Part shown: positions 5,480 through 11,462 of the stretch, one piece after another | Layout of the letters: each line of letters starts with the position of its first letter | Numbering within the stretch: position 1 is the stretch's first letter | Source: Anaerolineales bacterium | GTDB taxonomy: Bacteria > Chloroflexota > Anaerolineae > Anaerolineales > JABWBV01 | Assembly (NCBI GenBank): GCA_027019845.1 | Contig: JALUWE010000085.1 | Coordinates: forward strand, 1-17,203 | Reading direction: 5' to 3' | DNA length: 17,203 bases | Position numbers and translations under genes: made by a program | The notes under the pieces: model-generated | What the model saw: only the letters and a program-made list of their open reading frames with translations | What the model was told of the DNA's origin: nothing | The model's database searches: none

Positions 5480-7303
5480 ATGCAGCCCATCCTCCAAATC
5501 AATCTGACCACCGGACAGGTGGACCGGTATCTGCCCCCGCGTGAGTGGGAACAACAATACCTGGGCGCGGCCTCCCTGGCCGCCCGGCTGCTCTACCCCC
5601 ACCTGACCCCGGCCCTCGACCCGCTCTCCCCGGACGCGCCCCTGCTCTTCCTCAACGGCCCGCTGACCGGCACCGCCGGCCCCGCGGTCGGGCGCTTCGT
5701 GGTGTGCGCCAAATCCCCCGCCACCGGCCTGTGGGGCGAATCCAACGCCGGCGGCTTCTGGGGGCCCGAACTGCGCAAGGCCGGATTCGACGGCCTGTGG
5801 ATCACCGGACGCGCCCCCCACCCCGTCTACCTGTGGGTCCACGACGACCGGATCGAAATCCGCGACGCCTCCCGCCTGTGGGGCCTGGACGCCTACCAGA
5901 TTCAACACGCCATCGCCACCCAGTTGGGGGTGAAGAACGTCCGCGTGGCCGCCATCGGCCCGGCAGGCGAAGCCCAGATTCCCTTCGCCCTGATCCTGTG
6001 CGACCACGGACGCGTGGCCGGGCGCACCGGCATGGGCGCGGTCATGGGCGCCAAAAACCTGAAAGCAATCGCCGTCAAAGGCACACACCCCGTGCCCCTG
6101 GTTGACTGGCAAAAATACAAACCCCTGCGCAGCCAGGCCAACCGCGACCTGCGCAGCCACAACCAGACCAACGCACTGCGCGAACTCGGCAGCGCGGGCG
6201 CCTCCGACTACTTCGACTACCTGGGCGAGATGCCCAAAAAATACTTCCAGGCCGGAACGTTCGACGGCACCTACAACGTCTCCGGCGCCAGCCTCACCGA
6301 AACCCTGCTCAGCGGCGTGAGCACGTGCCACGCCTGCGTGATCGCCTGCGGCCGCGTCGTCACCCTCGACGGCGGGAAACGCAAAGGCCCGGAATACGAA
6401 ACCATCGTCGGCTTCGGCCCCAACCTGCTGATCGACGACCTGGCCGCCATCACCCGCATGGGCGAACTGTGCGACCGCTACGGCATGGACACCATCTCGA
6501 TGAGCAACACCCTCGGCCTGGCCTTCACCCTGTTCGAGCAGGGCGCCATCACACCGGCAGACACCGGCGGCCTGGCCCTCGAATGGGGCAGCGTGGAGGC
6601 CGCCACCCGCTGCATCCACCTGACCGCACGCCGCGAAGGCTTTGGCGAACTGCTGGCGCGCGGCGCGCGCGGCCTGGCGCAGCACTTCGACGCCGCATCC
6701 GAAGCCCTCCAGGTCAACGGCCTGGAAGTCGCCTACCACGACCCGCGCGGGGCCTCCGGCATGGCCCTGGTCTACGCCACCTCCCCGCGCGGCGCGTGCC
6801 ACAACCAATCCGACTACTTCATGGTCGATGTCCTCGGCCACGCGGACGAACAGCTTGGCATCGCCTTCCTCGAACGCCACGCGGGCGCGGAAAAAGCCGC
6901 CAACGTCGCCCGCCACCAGGATTGGCGCACCCTCAACAACGCGCTGGTGCTGTGCATCTTCGCCGCGGTGCCCCCGGACACCGTGCGCCAACTGGTCAAC
7001 GCGGCCACCGGCTTTGATTTCAGCCTGGACGAGCTGCTGCGTTGCGGCGAGCGCGGCTGGAACCTCAAACGCGCCATCAACAACCGCCTCGGCCTGACCC
7101 GCGCCAACGACACCCTACCCAAGGCCCTGCGCCAGCCCTACCCGGACGGCGGCGCGGCCGGATACGTGATCCCCCTCGACGAGATGCTGGCCGCCTACTA
7201 CCGGGCGCGCGGCTGGGACCCGCAAACCGGACGCCCAACCCCGCAAAAACTACGCCAACTCGACCTCGACTGGGTGGTGAAGGACCTGTGGCCCGAAAAC
7301 TGA
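5480..7303 (+). CDS. Aldehyde:ferredoxin oxidoreductase family protein (tungstopterin, 4Fe-4S)
   Basis: AOR-family enzymes oxidise aldehydes to acids with ferredoxin as acceptor (reversible), using a bis-tungstopterin and one 4Fe-4S cluster. At 607 aa the protein has the standard length. The N-terminal domain carries AOR motifs (FLNGPLTGT, CAKSPATGLWGESNAGGFWGPELRKAGFDG, GPAGEAQIPFA, GRTGMGAVMGAKNLKA; together about residues 55-200). The cluster ligands are C283-x2-C286-x3-C290, with the fourth, C492, in NNALVLC; spacing closely matches Pyrococcus AOR. Glutamates in GPEYET (E305/E307) and H441 in RGACHNQSDY fit the active-site positions. No SD precedes ATG 5480, which follows the SCP2 stop by nine bases, so coupling is likely. 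It overlaps the SDR gene. Cofactor-synthesis genes (MoaD or MoeA type) are not adjacent. The exact substrate cannot be read from the sequence. Confidence 0.93.
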   Translation: MQPILQINLTTGQVDRYLPPREWEQQYLGAASLAARLLYPHLTPALDPLSPDAPLLFLNGPLTGTAGPAVGRFVVCAKSPATGLWGESNAGGFWGPELRKAGFDGLWITGRAPHPVYLWVHDDRIEIRDASRLWGLDAYQIQHAIATQLGVKNVRVAAIGPAGEAQIPFALILCDHGRVAGRTGMGAVMGAKNLKAIAVKGTHPVPLVDWQKYKPLRSQANRDLRSHNQTNALRELGSAGASDYFDYLGEMPKKYFQAGTFDGTYNVSGASLTETLLSGVSTCHACVIACGRVVTLDGGKRKGPEYETIVGFGPNLLIDDLAAITRMGELCDRYGMDTISMSNTLGLAFTLFEQGAITPADTGGLALEWGSVEAATRCIHLTARREGFGELLARGARGLAQHFDAASEALQVNGLEVAYHDPRGASGMALVYATSPRGACHNQSDYFMVDVLGHADEQLGIAFLERHAGAEKAANVARHQDWRTLNNALVLCIFAAVPPDTVRQLVNAATGFDFSLDELLRCGERGWNLKRAINNRLGLTRANDTLPKALRQPYPDGGAAGYVIPLDEMLAAYYRARGWDPQTGRPTPQKLRQLDLDWVVKDLWPEN

Positions 7304-8283
7304 TCTTCGTCACCGGCGGCACCGGCTTCCTCGGCCATCATCTGGTGCCCTGCCTGCTCGCCCGCGGCTACCGCCTGCGCCTGCTGGTGCGCAAGACCTC
7401 CGACCTGGGCTGGCTGCCCCCCGGCCCCATCGAGTGCCTCCAGGGCGACGTAACCGACCCCGCCTCCCTGCACCGCGGCATCCAGGGCTGCGACTACGCG
7501 GTCCACGCCGCCGGTTACTTCCGCTTCTGGGGTTCTGAGCAGACCTTTCAACGCATCAACACCCAGGGCACGCGCAACATGGTTCAGGCCGCCCTCCGGG
7601 CCGGGGTGAAGCGTATGGTACACATCTCCACGGTCGCGGTGGTGGGCGAACCCCCGCGCGGGCAGCCGATCACCGAAGAGACGCCCTGCCGCCCGCGCGA
7701 CGCCTACCAGCGCTCTAAGCTGGACGCGGAGCAATACGTACGCGCAATGGCCGCCCAACACAGCCTGCCCGCGGTCATCCTGCGCCCCGGCGCGTTCTAC
7801 GGCCCCCACGGCACCTACGGCTTCAACCGCCTGTTCATCCAGGACCCCCTGCGCGGGGTGCGCGTCCAGATCGACCGCGGCAAACGGCTGGTCTTCCCCG
7901 TGTTCGTGCCCGACGTGGCCCGCGTCATCTGCCGTGTACTCCAACATCCTGGCGACCTGCACGGGCGCATCTTCAACATTTGCGACCTGCCCGTCACCCA
8001 CCGCAAAATCAACGACCTGGTCAGCGACCTGCTGGGCATCTCCCGCTGGCGTTTGAACACGCCCCGCGCCCTCATGCTCTCTCTGGCCGGGCTGATGGAG
8101 TTTTTCTCGCGCTACACCCACCGCGAACCCTTCTTCCCCCTCAACCTGCGCCACTACGTGTTCAACGACTGGCCGGTCAGCAGCGCGCGGGCGCGTCTGG
8201 AATTGGACTTCTCCCCCACCCCCCTTGCAGAAGGCCTGCGCCAGACGATACAATGGTACGTGGAAGGCAGGCCGGCGCGGTAG
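7288..8283 (+). CDS. NAD(P)-dependent extended SDR (epimerase/3-beta-HSD-like)
   Basis: The 331-aa protein is an extended short-chain dehydrogenase/reductase. The Rossmann motif GGTGFLG is at residues 10-16, an NAD-fold GDVTDP segment follows near 50-60, and the catalytic pair is Y140 and K144 in AYQRSKLDAE, preceded by the HISTVAVVG strand. The LRPGAFYGPHGT motif and a C-terminal half ending in SSARARLELDFSPTPLAEGLRQTI are typical of dihydroflavonol-reductase/3-beta-hydroxysteroid/HpnA-like SDRs. The frame is open further upstream, but homology begins at GTG 7288 (VARKLIFVTGG), with GAAGGA just before it. This start overlaps the AOR gene by 16 bases, so coupling is likely. Epimerase versus alcohol dehydrogenase activity cannot be settled; the operon suggests a lipid-like substrate. 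Confidence 0.87.
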   Translation: MARKLIFVTGGTGFLGHHLVPCLLARGYRLRLLVRKTSDLGWLPPGPIECLQGDVTDPASLHRGIQGCDYAVHAAGYFRFWGSEQTFQRINTQGTRNMVQAALRAGVKRMVHISTVAVVGEPPRGQPITEETPCRPRDAYQRSKLDAEQYVRAMAAQHSLPAVILRPGAFYGPHGTYGFNRLFIQDPLRGVRVQIDRGKRLVFPVFVPDVARVICRVLQHPGDLHGRIFNICDLPVTHRKINDLVSDLLGISRWRLNTPRALMLSLAGLMEFFSRYTHREPFFPLNLRHYVFNDWPVSSARARLELDFSPTPLAEGLRQTIQWYVEGRPAR

Positions 8284-8290
8284 GTGGATG

Positions 8291-8345
8291 AGGTAGACAG
8301 GTAGGCAGGTAGACAGGTAGACAGGTAGACAGGTAGGTAGGGTAG
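8291..8345. repeat. Octamer tandem repeat AGGTAGAC
   Basis: Six 8-base units run from 8291 to 8338 (AGGTAGAC four times, with AGGTAGGC and AGGTAGGT variants). A partial unit follows. The repeat starts eight bases after the SDR stop. Confidence 0.85.
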
Positions 8346-8356
8346 AATTGATTCGT

Positions 8357-8425
8357 CCAATACCCAATACCCAATTACCCAATTACCAATTCCCCAATTA
8401 CCCAATCACCCAATTACCCAACTCC
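8357..8425. repeat. CCAATTAC-type tandem repeat
   Basis: About nine units of 7-8 bases (CCAATAC, CCAATTAC, CCAATCAC and variants) lie immediately upstream of the nnr ribosome binding site. The same motif recurs at 10131-10150, 10206-10225 and 10275-10311, around REP-like elements on the other side of nnr. Confidence 0.85.
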
Positions 8426-8439
8426 CCCCGGAGCTTCCC

Positions 8440-10059
8440 ATGAAACTCGTAACTCTTTCCGAAATGCTGGCTATTGAAAAAGAGGCCGACGCCAGCGGCC
8501 TGACGTATGACCAGATGATGCAAAATGCCGGTACCAACCTGGCAAAAATCATTGCCCAGGAGTTCGGCTACCTGGCCGAGGAGGGCGCGCTGGGGTTGGT
8601 TGGCAAAGGCAACAACGGCGGCGACACCCTGGTCGCGCTTACCTGGCTCGCCGATCAGGGCTGGAAGGCCAGCGCGTATCTGCTGGCGGAGCGGGGCAAG
8701 GACCCGCTGGTGGAGGCCTTTCAGCAGGCTGGCGGCGAACTGCTGGGCGGAAAACGCGGCGGTATCCCGGCCCTGCTCGCCCAACTGGACGACCACGCTC
8801 TCCTCCTGGACGGGGTGCTGGGCACGGGCATCAAACTGCCCCTGCGCGGGAACATCGCCAAAACCCTGCAAGCGGTCAAAGAACACCTGGCAGACATGGA
8901 TGCTCCCCCGATTGTGGTCGCGGTGGACTGCCCCTCCGGGGTGAACTGCGACACCGGCGAAGCCGCAGCCGAAACCCTGGCCGCGGACCTCACCATCACC
9001 ATGGCCGCGGCCAAAACCGGCCTGTACCAGTTCCCGGCCGCGCAATTCGTGGGCGAGCTGCAACTGGCTGGCATCGGCCCGCTGGACGATTTGCAGGCCT
9101 GGCAGCGCGTCAAACGCTTCGTGGTGGAGGAAAATCAGGTGGGCGAGACGCTTCCCCCGCGGCCCCTGGACGCGCACAAAGGCACCTTCGGCACGGTGAT
9201 GGTGGCGGCCGGGTCGGTGAACTTTACCGGCGCGGCCATGCTGGCGGGCAAGGCCGCCTACCGGGCCGGGGCCGGGCTGGTCACACTGGCTGTGCCGGGC
9301 GGTGTGTATCGTGTGCTGGCGGGGCACTTCCCCGAGGCCACCTGGCTGCTGCTGCCGGAAGAACTGGGCGTGATCTCCGAAGACGCGGCCCAAATCCTGG
9401 CAAAAAATCTGAAGCGCAGCACCGCGCTTCTGCTCGGCCCGGGTTTTGGCCTGGAGGAAACCACCCGTGATTTTCTCGCCCGTCTGCTTTCGCCGCAGCC
9501 GGAAAAGGCGCACGCGCCCATCGGCTTCGTCAAGGATGTGCAGCCGCCATCCGCAGAAGAGGGCCGGGTCGACTTACCCCCTTTGGTGGTGGATGCCGAC
9601 GGCCTGAAACTGCTGGCGCAAATCCCGGATTGGGCCAGCCGCCTGCCGGAAAACAGTATCCTGACGCCGCACCCCGGGGAAATGGCGGTGCTTACCGGCC
9701 TGGAGAAAGACGAAATTCAGGCCGCGCGGGTGGACGTTGCCGAACGCTTCGCCAAAAAATGGGGACACGTGGTGGTGTTGAAGGGCGCGTTCACCGTGGT
9801 GGCCTCCCCGGAGGGGCGCACCGCGTTGGTCCCGGTGGCCACCCCCGCGCTGGCCCGCGCCGGAACAGGGGATGTGCTGGCGGGCGTGATCGCGGGGCTA
9901 CGCGCCCAGGGCGTGGCCGCGTTCGAGGCCGCGTTCGCCGGTGCATGGCTGCACGCCCGGGCCGGTCTGCTCGCCGAAGATTTCGTCGGCAGTGCCGCGG
10001 CGGTGCTGGCCGGGGACGTATTGGAAGCCCTCGCCGAGGCGATGGAGGAGGTGGAGTAG
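8440..10059 (+). CDS. nnr: Bifunctional NAD(P)H-hydrate epimerase / ADP-dependent dehydratase
   Basis: Nnr repairs damaged NAD(P)H hydrates: the N-terminal YjeF_N domain epimerises R and S forms, and the C-terminal ribokinase-like domain dehydrates the S form with ADP. The 539-aa length is normal for the fusion. Residues about 1-225 include the NAGTNLA helix, GKGNNGGDTLVALTWL and DGVLGTGIKLPLRG followed by AVDCPSGVNCDTGE. Residues about 235-535 include HKGTFGTVMVAAGS, LPPLVVDADGLKLLA, ILTPHPGEMAVLTG, VVLKGAFTVVASPEGR and the catalytic AGTGDVLAGVIAGL with D478. ATG 8440 has GGAG at 8430-8433, six bases upstream. The repeat gap of 156 bases separates it from the SDR, so it may be an independent unit. 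It ends before the convergent terminator at 10314-10342. Confidence 0.95.
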   Translation: MKLVTLSEMLAIEKEADASGLTYDQMMQNAGTNLAKIIAQEFGYLAEEGALGLVGKGNNGGDTLVALTWLADQGWKASAYLLAERGKDPLVEAFQQAGGELLGGKRGGIPALLAQLDDHALLLDGVLGTGIKLPLRGNIAKTLQAVKEHLADMDAPPIVVAVDCPSGVNCDTGEAAAETLAADLTITMAAAKTGLYQFPAAQFVGELQLAGIGPLDDLQAWQRVKRFVVEENQVGETLPPRPLDAHKGTFGTVMVAAGSVNFTGAAMLAGKAAYRAGAGLVTLAVPGGVYRVLAGHFPEATWLLLPEELGVISEDAAQILAKNLKRSTALLLGPGFGLEETTRDFLARLLSPQPEKAHAPIGFVKDVQPPSAEEGRVDLPPLVVDADGLKLLAQIPDWASRLPENSILTPHPGEMAVLTGLEKDEIQAARVDVAERFAKKWGHVVVLKGAFTVVASPEGRTALVPVATPALARAGTGDVLAGVIAGLRAQGVAAFEAAFAGAWLHARAGLLAEDFVGSAAAVLAGDVLEALAEAMEEVE

Positions 10060-10064
10060 GTACC

Positions 10065-10126
10065 CATCCTTCGACTACAAGCGAACGGAGTTCGGTACGA
10101 ACTCTATTCGCCCTCCGCTCAAGATG
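10065..10126. repeat. REP-like palindromic element, copy 1 (with internal variation)
   Basis: It starts CATCCTTCGACTACA and ends CCGCTCAAGATG, so its ends are inverted (CATCCT/AAGATG, one mismatch). Its middle is longer than in the other two copies (62 against 46 bases) and holds its own palindrome, AGTTCGGTACGAACT. Confidence 0.75.
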
Positions 10127-10154
10127 TAACACCCAATACCCAATTACCAACCCG

Positions 10155-10200
10155 CATCCTTCGACTACAGGCTCACTCCGTTCGCCTTCCGCTCAAGATG
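10155..10200. repeat. REP-like palindromic element, copy 2
   Basis: A 46-base element, CATCCTTCGACT... to ...CCGCTCAAGATG, is identical to copy 3 except for one base near the end. It is followed by a short CCCAATATCCAATTACC stretch that links it to copy 3. The repeat-plus-linker period is 74 bases. Confidence 0.85.
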
Positions 10201-10228
10201 TAACACCCAATATCCAATTACCAACCCG

Positions 10229-10274
10229 CATCCTTCGACTACAGGCTCACTCCGTTCGCCTTCCGCTCAGGATG
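10229..10274. repeat. REP-like palindromic element, copy 3
   Basis: A 46-base element has perfect 6-base inverted ends (CATCCT and AGGATG) and an inner GGC...GCC arm pair. The ends resemble the widespread CATCCTTCGAC/GCTCAGGATG repeat class (from memory), here with extra bases in the middle. It is followed by CCCAATTA/CCAATAT repeats to 10311. Confidence 0.85.
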
Positions 10275-10313
10275 CAATTACCCAATTACCCAATATCCAA
10301 TATCCAATATCCG

Positions 10314-10342
10314 AAAAAGACCGGCGCGCGCCGGTCTTTTTT
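10314..10342. terminator. Bidirectional terminator between nnr and the YtxH-like gene
   Basis: A perfect 18-base palindrome, GACCGGCGCGCGCCGGTC (10319-10336), is flanked by five A residues on the left and six T residues on the right. It can therefore end transcription from both strands. It sits between the convergent nnr and the minus-strand gene whose stop is at 10364. Confidence 0.92.
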
Positions 10343-10363
10343 GATTTGTCGTGGGGCGGATCG

Positions 10364-10804
10364 TTACGCGCCAGCCGCGTCTTCTGCGGGTGTATCTTTT
10401 GCGCCGACGATCTCGGCCTTTTTCTTCTGCGCGGCCTCTTTTCCGGCTTCGATGGCGCTGGTCAGGCGTTCTTTCTGCTCTTCGAGCACCACCCGGCCGC
10501 GCTGCTGAATGTCAGAGACTTTGCCCTTTGTGGTTTGCGCCAGCTCTTCGGCGCGCTGCCGGGCGAGCGCGGCGGCCTCTTCTGCGCGAATGCGGGCCTG
10601 TTCGGCTGCTTCGATAGCGCGATCACGCGCCGCCTCGGCACGCTCCGCGGCCGCGTCTTTCAACTCGATGCTTTTGTCTTTGATCAGGGTACGGGTTTCT
10701 TCGCCGGAATGAGGCGCGAACAATAACGCGAGCACCGCGCCGATCAATCCGCCAACCACAAAGCCAGTCAGGAATGCGCCAAAATCAGTTTCTCGGTTTG
10801 ACAT
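10364..10804 (-). CDS. YtxH-like membrane-anchored coiled-coil protein
   Basis: The 146-aa protein starts with a short polar stretch, then a Gly-rich transmembrane helix (about residues 9-29, FLTGFVVGGLIGAVLALLFAP). The following HSGEETR resembles the YtxH motif 'LFAPksGkeTR'. Residues about 40-125 are Ala/Glu/Arg/Lys-rich and should form a long coiled coil (AERAEAARDRAIEAAEQARIRAEEA...). The C-terminus is Ala/Lys-rich. This architecture is common in stress-associated YtxH proteins, whose molecular role is not settled. ATG 10804 has AAGGAG with GGAG at 10813-10816, eight bases upstream. It is the last gene of the long minus-strand run, 63 bases after the membrane protein gene, and ends at the bidirectional terminator. 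Confidence 0.82.
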   Translation of the reverse strand: MSNRETDFGAFLTGFVVGGLIGAVLALLFAPHSGEETRTLIKDKSIELKDAAAERAEAARDRAIEAAEQARIRAEEAAALARQRAEELAQTTKGKVSDIQQRGRVVLEEQKERLTSAIEAGKEAAQKKKAEIVGAKDTPAEDAAGA

Positions 10805-10867
10805 GGTTATTTCTCCTTGTTGTATTTATCCTGTTTGTTGTGCTATCGTCAGGTTTCGTTTCGATAC

Positions 10868-11371
10868 CTATTTGCGCCGGAAGAGACGCAGCGTTTTGCT
10901 CACCTGCTGCATGGCCGCCAGAAATTCGTTGAGCTTCACGATAGGTTCGGTCAGGTTGTCGCTCAGGAAGATGACGGTGCCCCGCAGCGTGTTGACCGTT
11001 TCGTTCGTCGAATCCAAAATGGGTTTGATGTCGTTTTGCAGCAGGTTGATCAACCGGGCAAGCTGGACGATCAAAATGACCAGCACCAGCCCGATCAAGA
11101 GCGATTCCAACGCCATGAAAATGATGAAAATGTCTCGAATTTTATCGGTCGGCGTGGCGGGTTGCAACAGACCGATCACCGCCAGCACGATCAGCGCCAC
11201 GAACAACAGCACCGCGAAAACGCCGATCAACACCATTTTGCGCTGTTTGCGCACCGATTCGGGATCGGGACCCTGTCTGGTTGGGGCCTCCACCGGCGGG
11301 GATTCCGCCGCGCGCGCCTCCGCCAAGTGCGGTGTGCCGTTGGGTTCGACGGGGTGATTTTCAACATCCAT
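10868..11371 (-). CDS. Two-helix membrane protein, DUF-like
   Basis: The 167-aa protein is not assigned to a named family. Residues 1-42 are polar, Pro/Glu-rich. Two strong hydrophobic helices follow (about 46-68, MVLIGVFAVLLFVALIVLAV; about 84-108, IIFMALESLLIGLVLVILIV). The remainder is amphipathic and probably coiled (DSTNETVNTLRGTVIFLSDNLTEPIVKLNEFLAAMQQ), ending in basic RLFRRK. The layout resembles DUF948-type proteins, which often accompany YtxH proteins, as here. ATG 11371 has no SD. TATAAT lies on the minus strand at 11381-11386, which would start the transcript only about three bases before the ATG, suggesting a leaderless mRNA. Function unknown. Confidence 0.8.
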   Translation of the reverse strand: MDVENHPVEPNGTPHLAEARAAESPPVEAPTRQGPDPESVRKQRKMVLIGVFAVLLFVALIVLAVIGLLQPATPTDKIRDIFIIFMALESLLIGLVLVILIVQLARLINLLQNDIKPILDSTNETVNTLRGTVIFLSDNLTEPIVKLNEFLAAMQQVSKTLRLFRRK

Positions 11372-11380
11372 AGCGTGTAA

Positions 11381-11386
11381 ATTATA
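11381..11386 (-). promoter_or_regulatory. -10 box placed for leaderless transcription, inside an inverted repeat
   Basis: The minus strand reads TATAAT here, ten bases before ATG 11371. No good -35 is seen. The start codon side of this box belongs to a 10-base perfect inverted repeat, GCGTGTAAAT (11373-11382) and ATTTACACGC (11442-11451), separated by 59 bases. Confidence 0.5.
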
Positions 11387-11462
11387 TCATTGTTCCGGGT
11401 GGGGTGGTGGGGTCGCTCGTTCTTCGCCTTCCCAATTCTCGATTTACACGCCGCACGCCCCC

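Larger units (their letters stand above)
10060..10363. other. Convergent intergenic region filled by repeats and a terminator
   Basis: This gap between nnr and the YtxH-like gene holds three REP-like elements, three CCAATTAC-type spacers and the symmetrical terminator. I see no gene or tRNA in it. Confidence 0.8.

Noticed and set aside
5039..6991. Long antisense frame opposite the AOR gene
   Set aside because: High GC with codon third-position bias leaves the antisense frame open. The plus-strand AOR carries the full set of conserved motifs and the antisense product shows none.
7042..7287. Upstream extension of the SDR gene by 82 codons
   Set aside because: This stretch lies inside the AOR gene and encodes an Arg/Pro-rich shadow peptide. 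SDR homology starts exactly at GTG 7288.
10065..10274. CRISPR array
   Set aside because: Only three repeats of unequal length with near-identical linkers instead of unique spacers, and no cas genes. A REP-like element fits better.
11397..11412. Possible G-quadruplex (GGGTGGGGTGGTGGGG)
   Set aside because: One of the four G runs has only two bases and the location shows no clear functional context.
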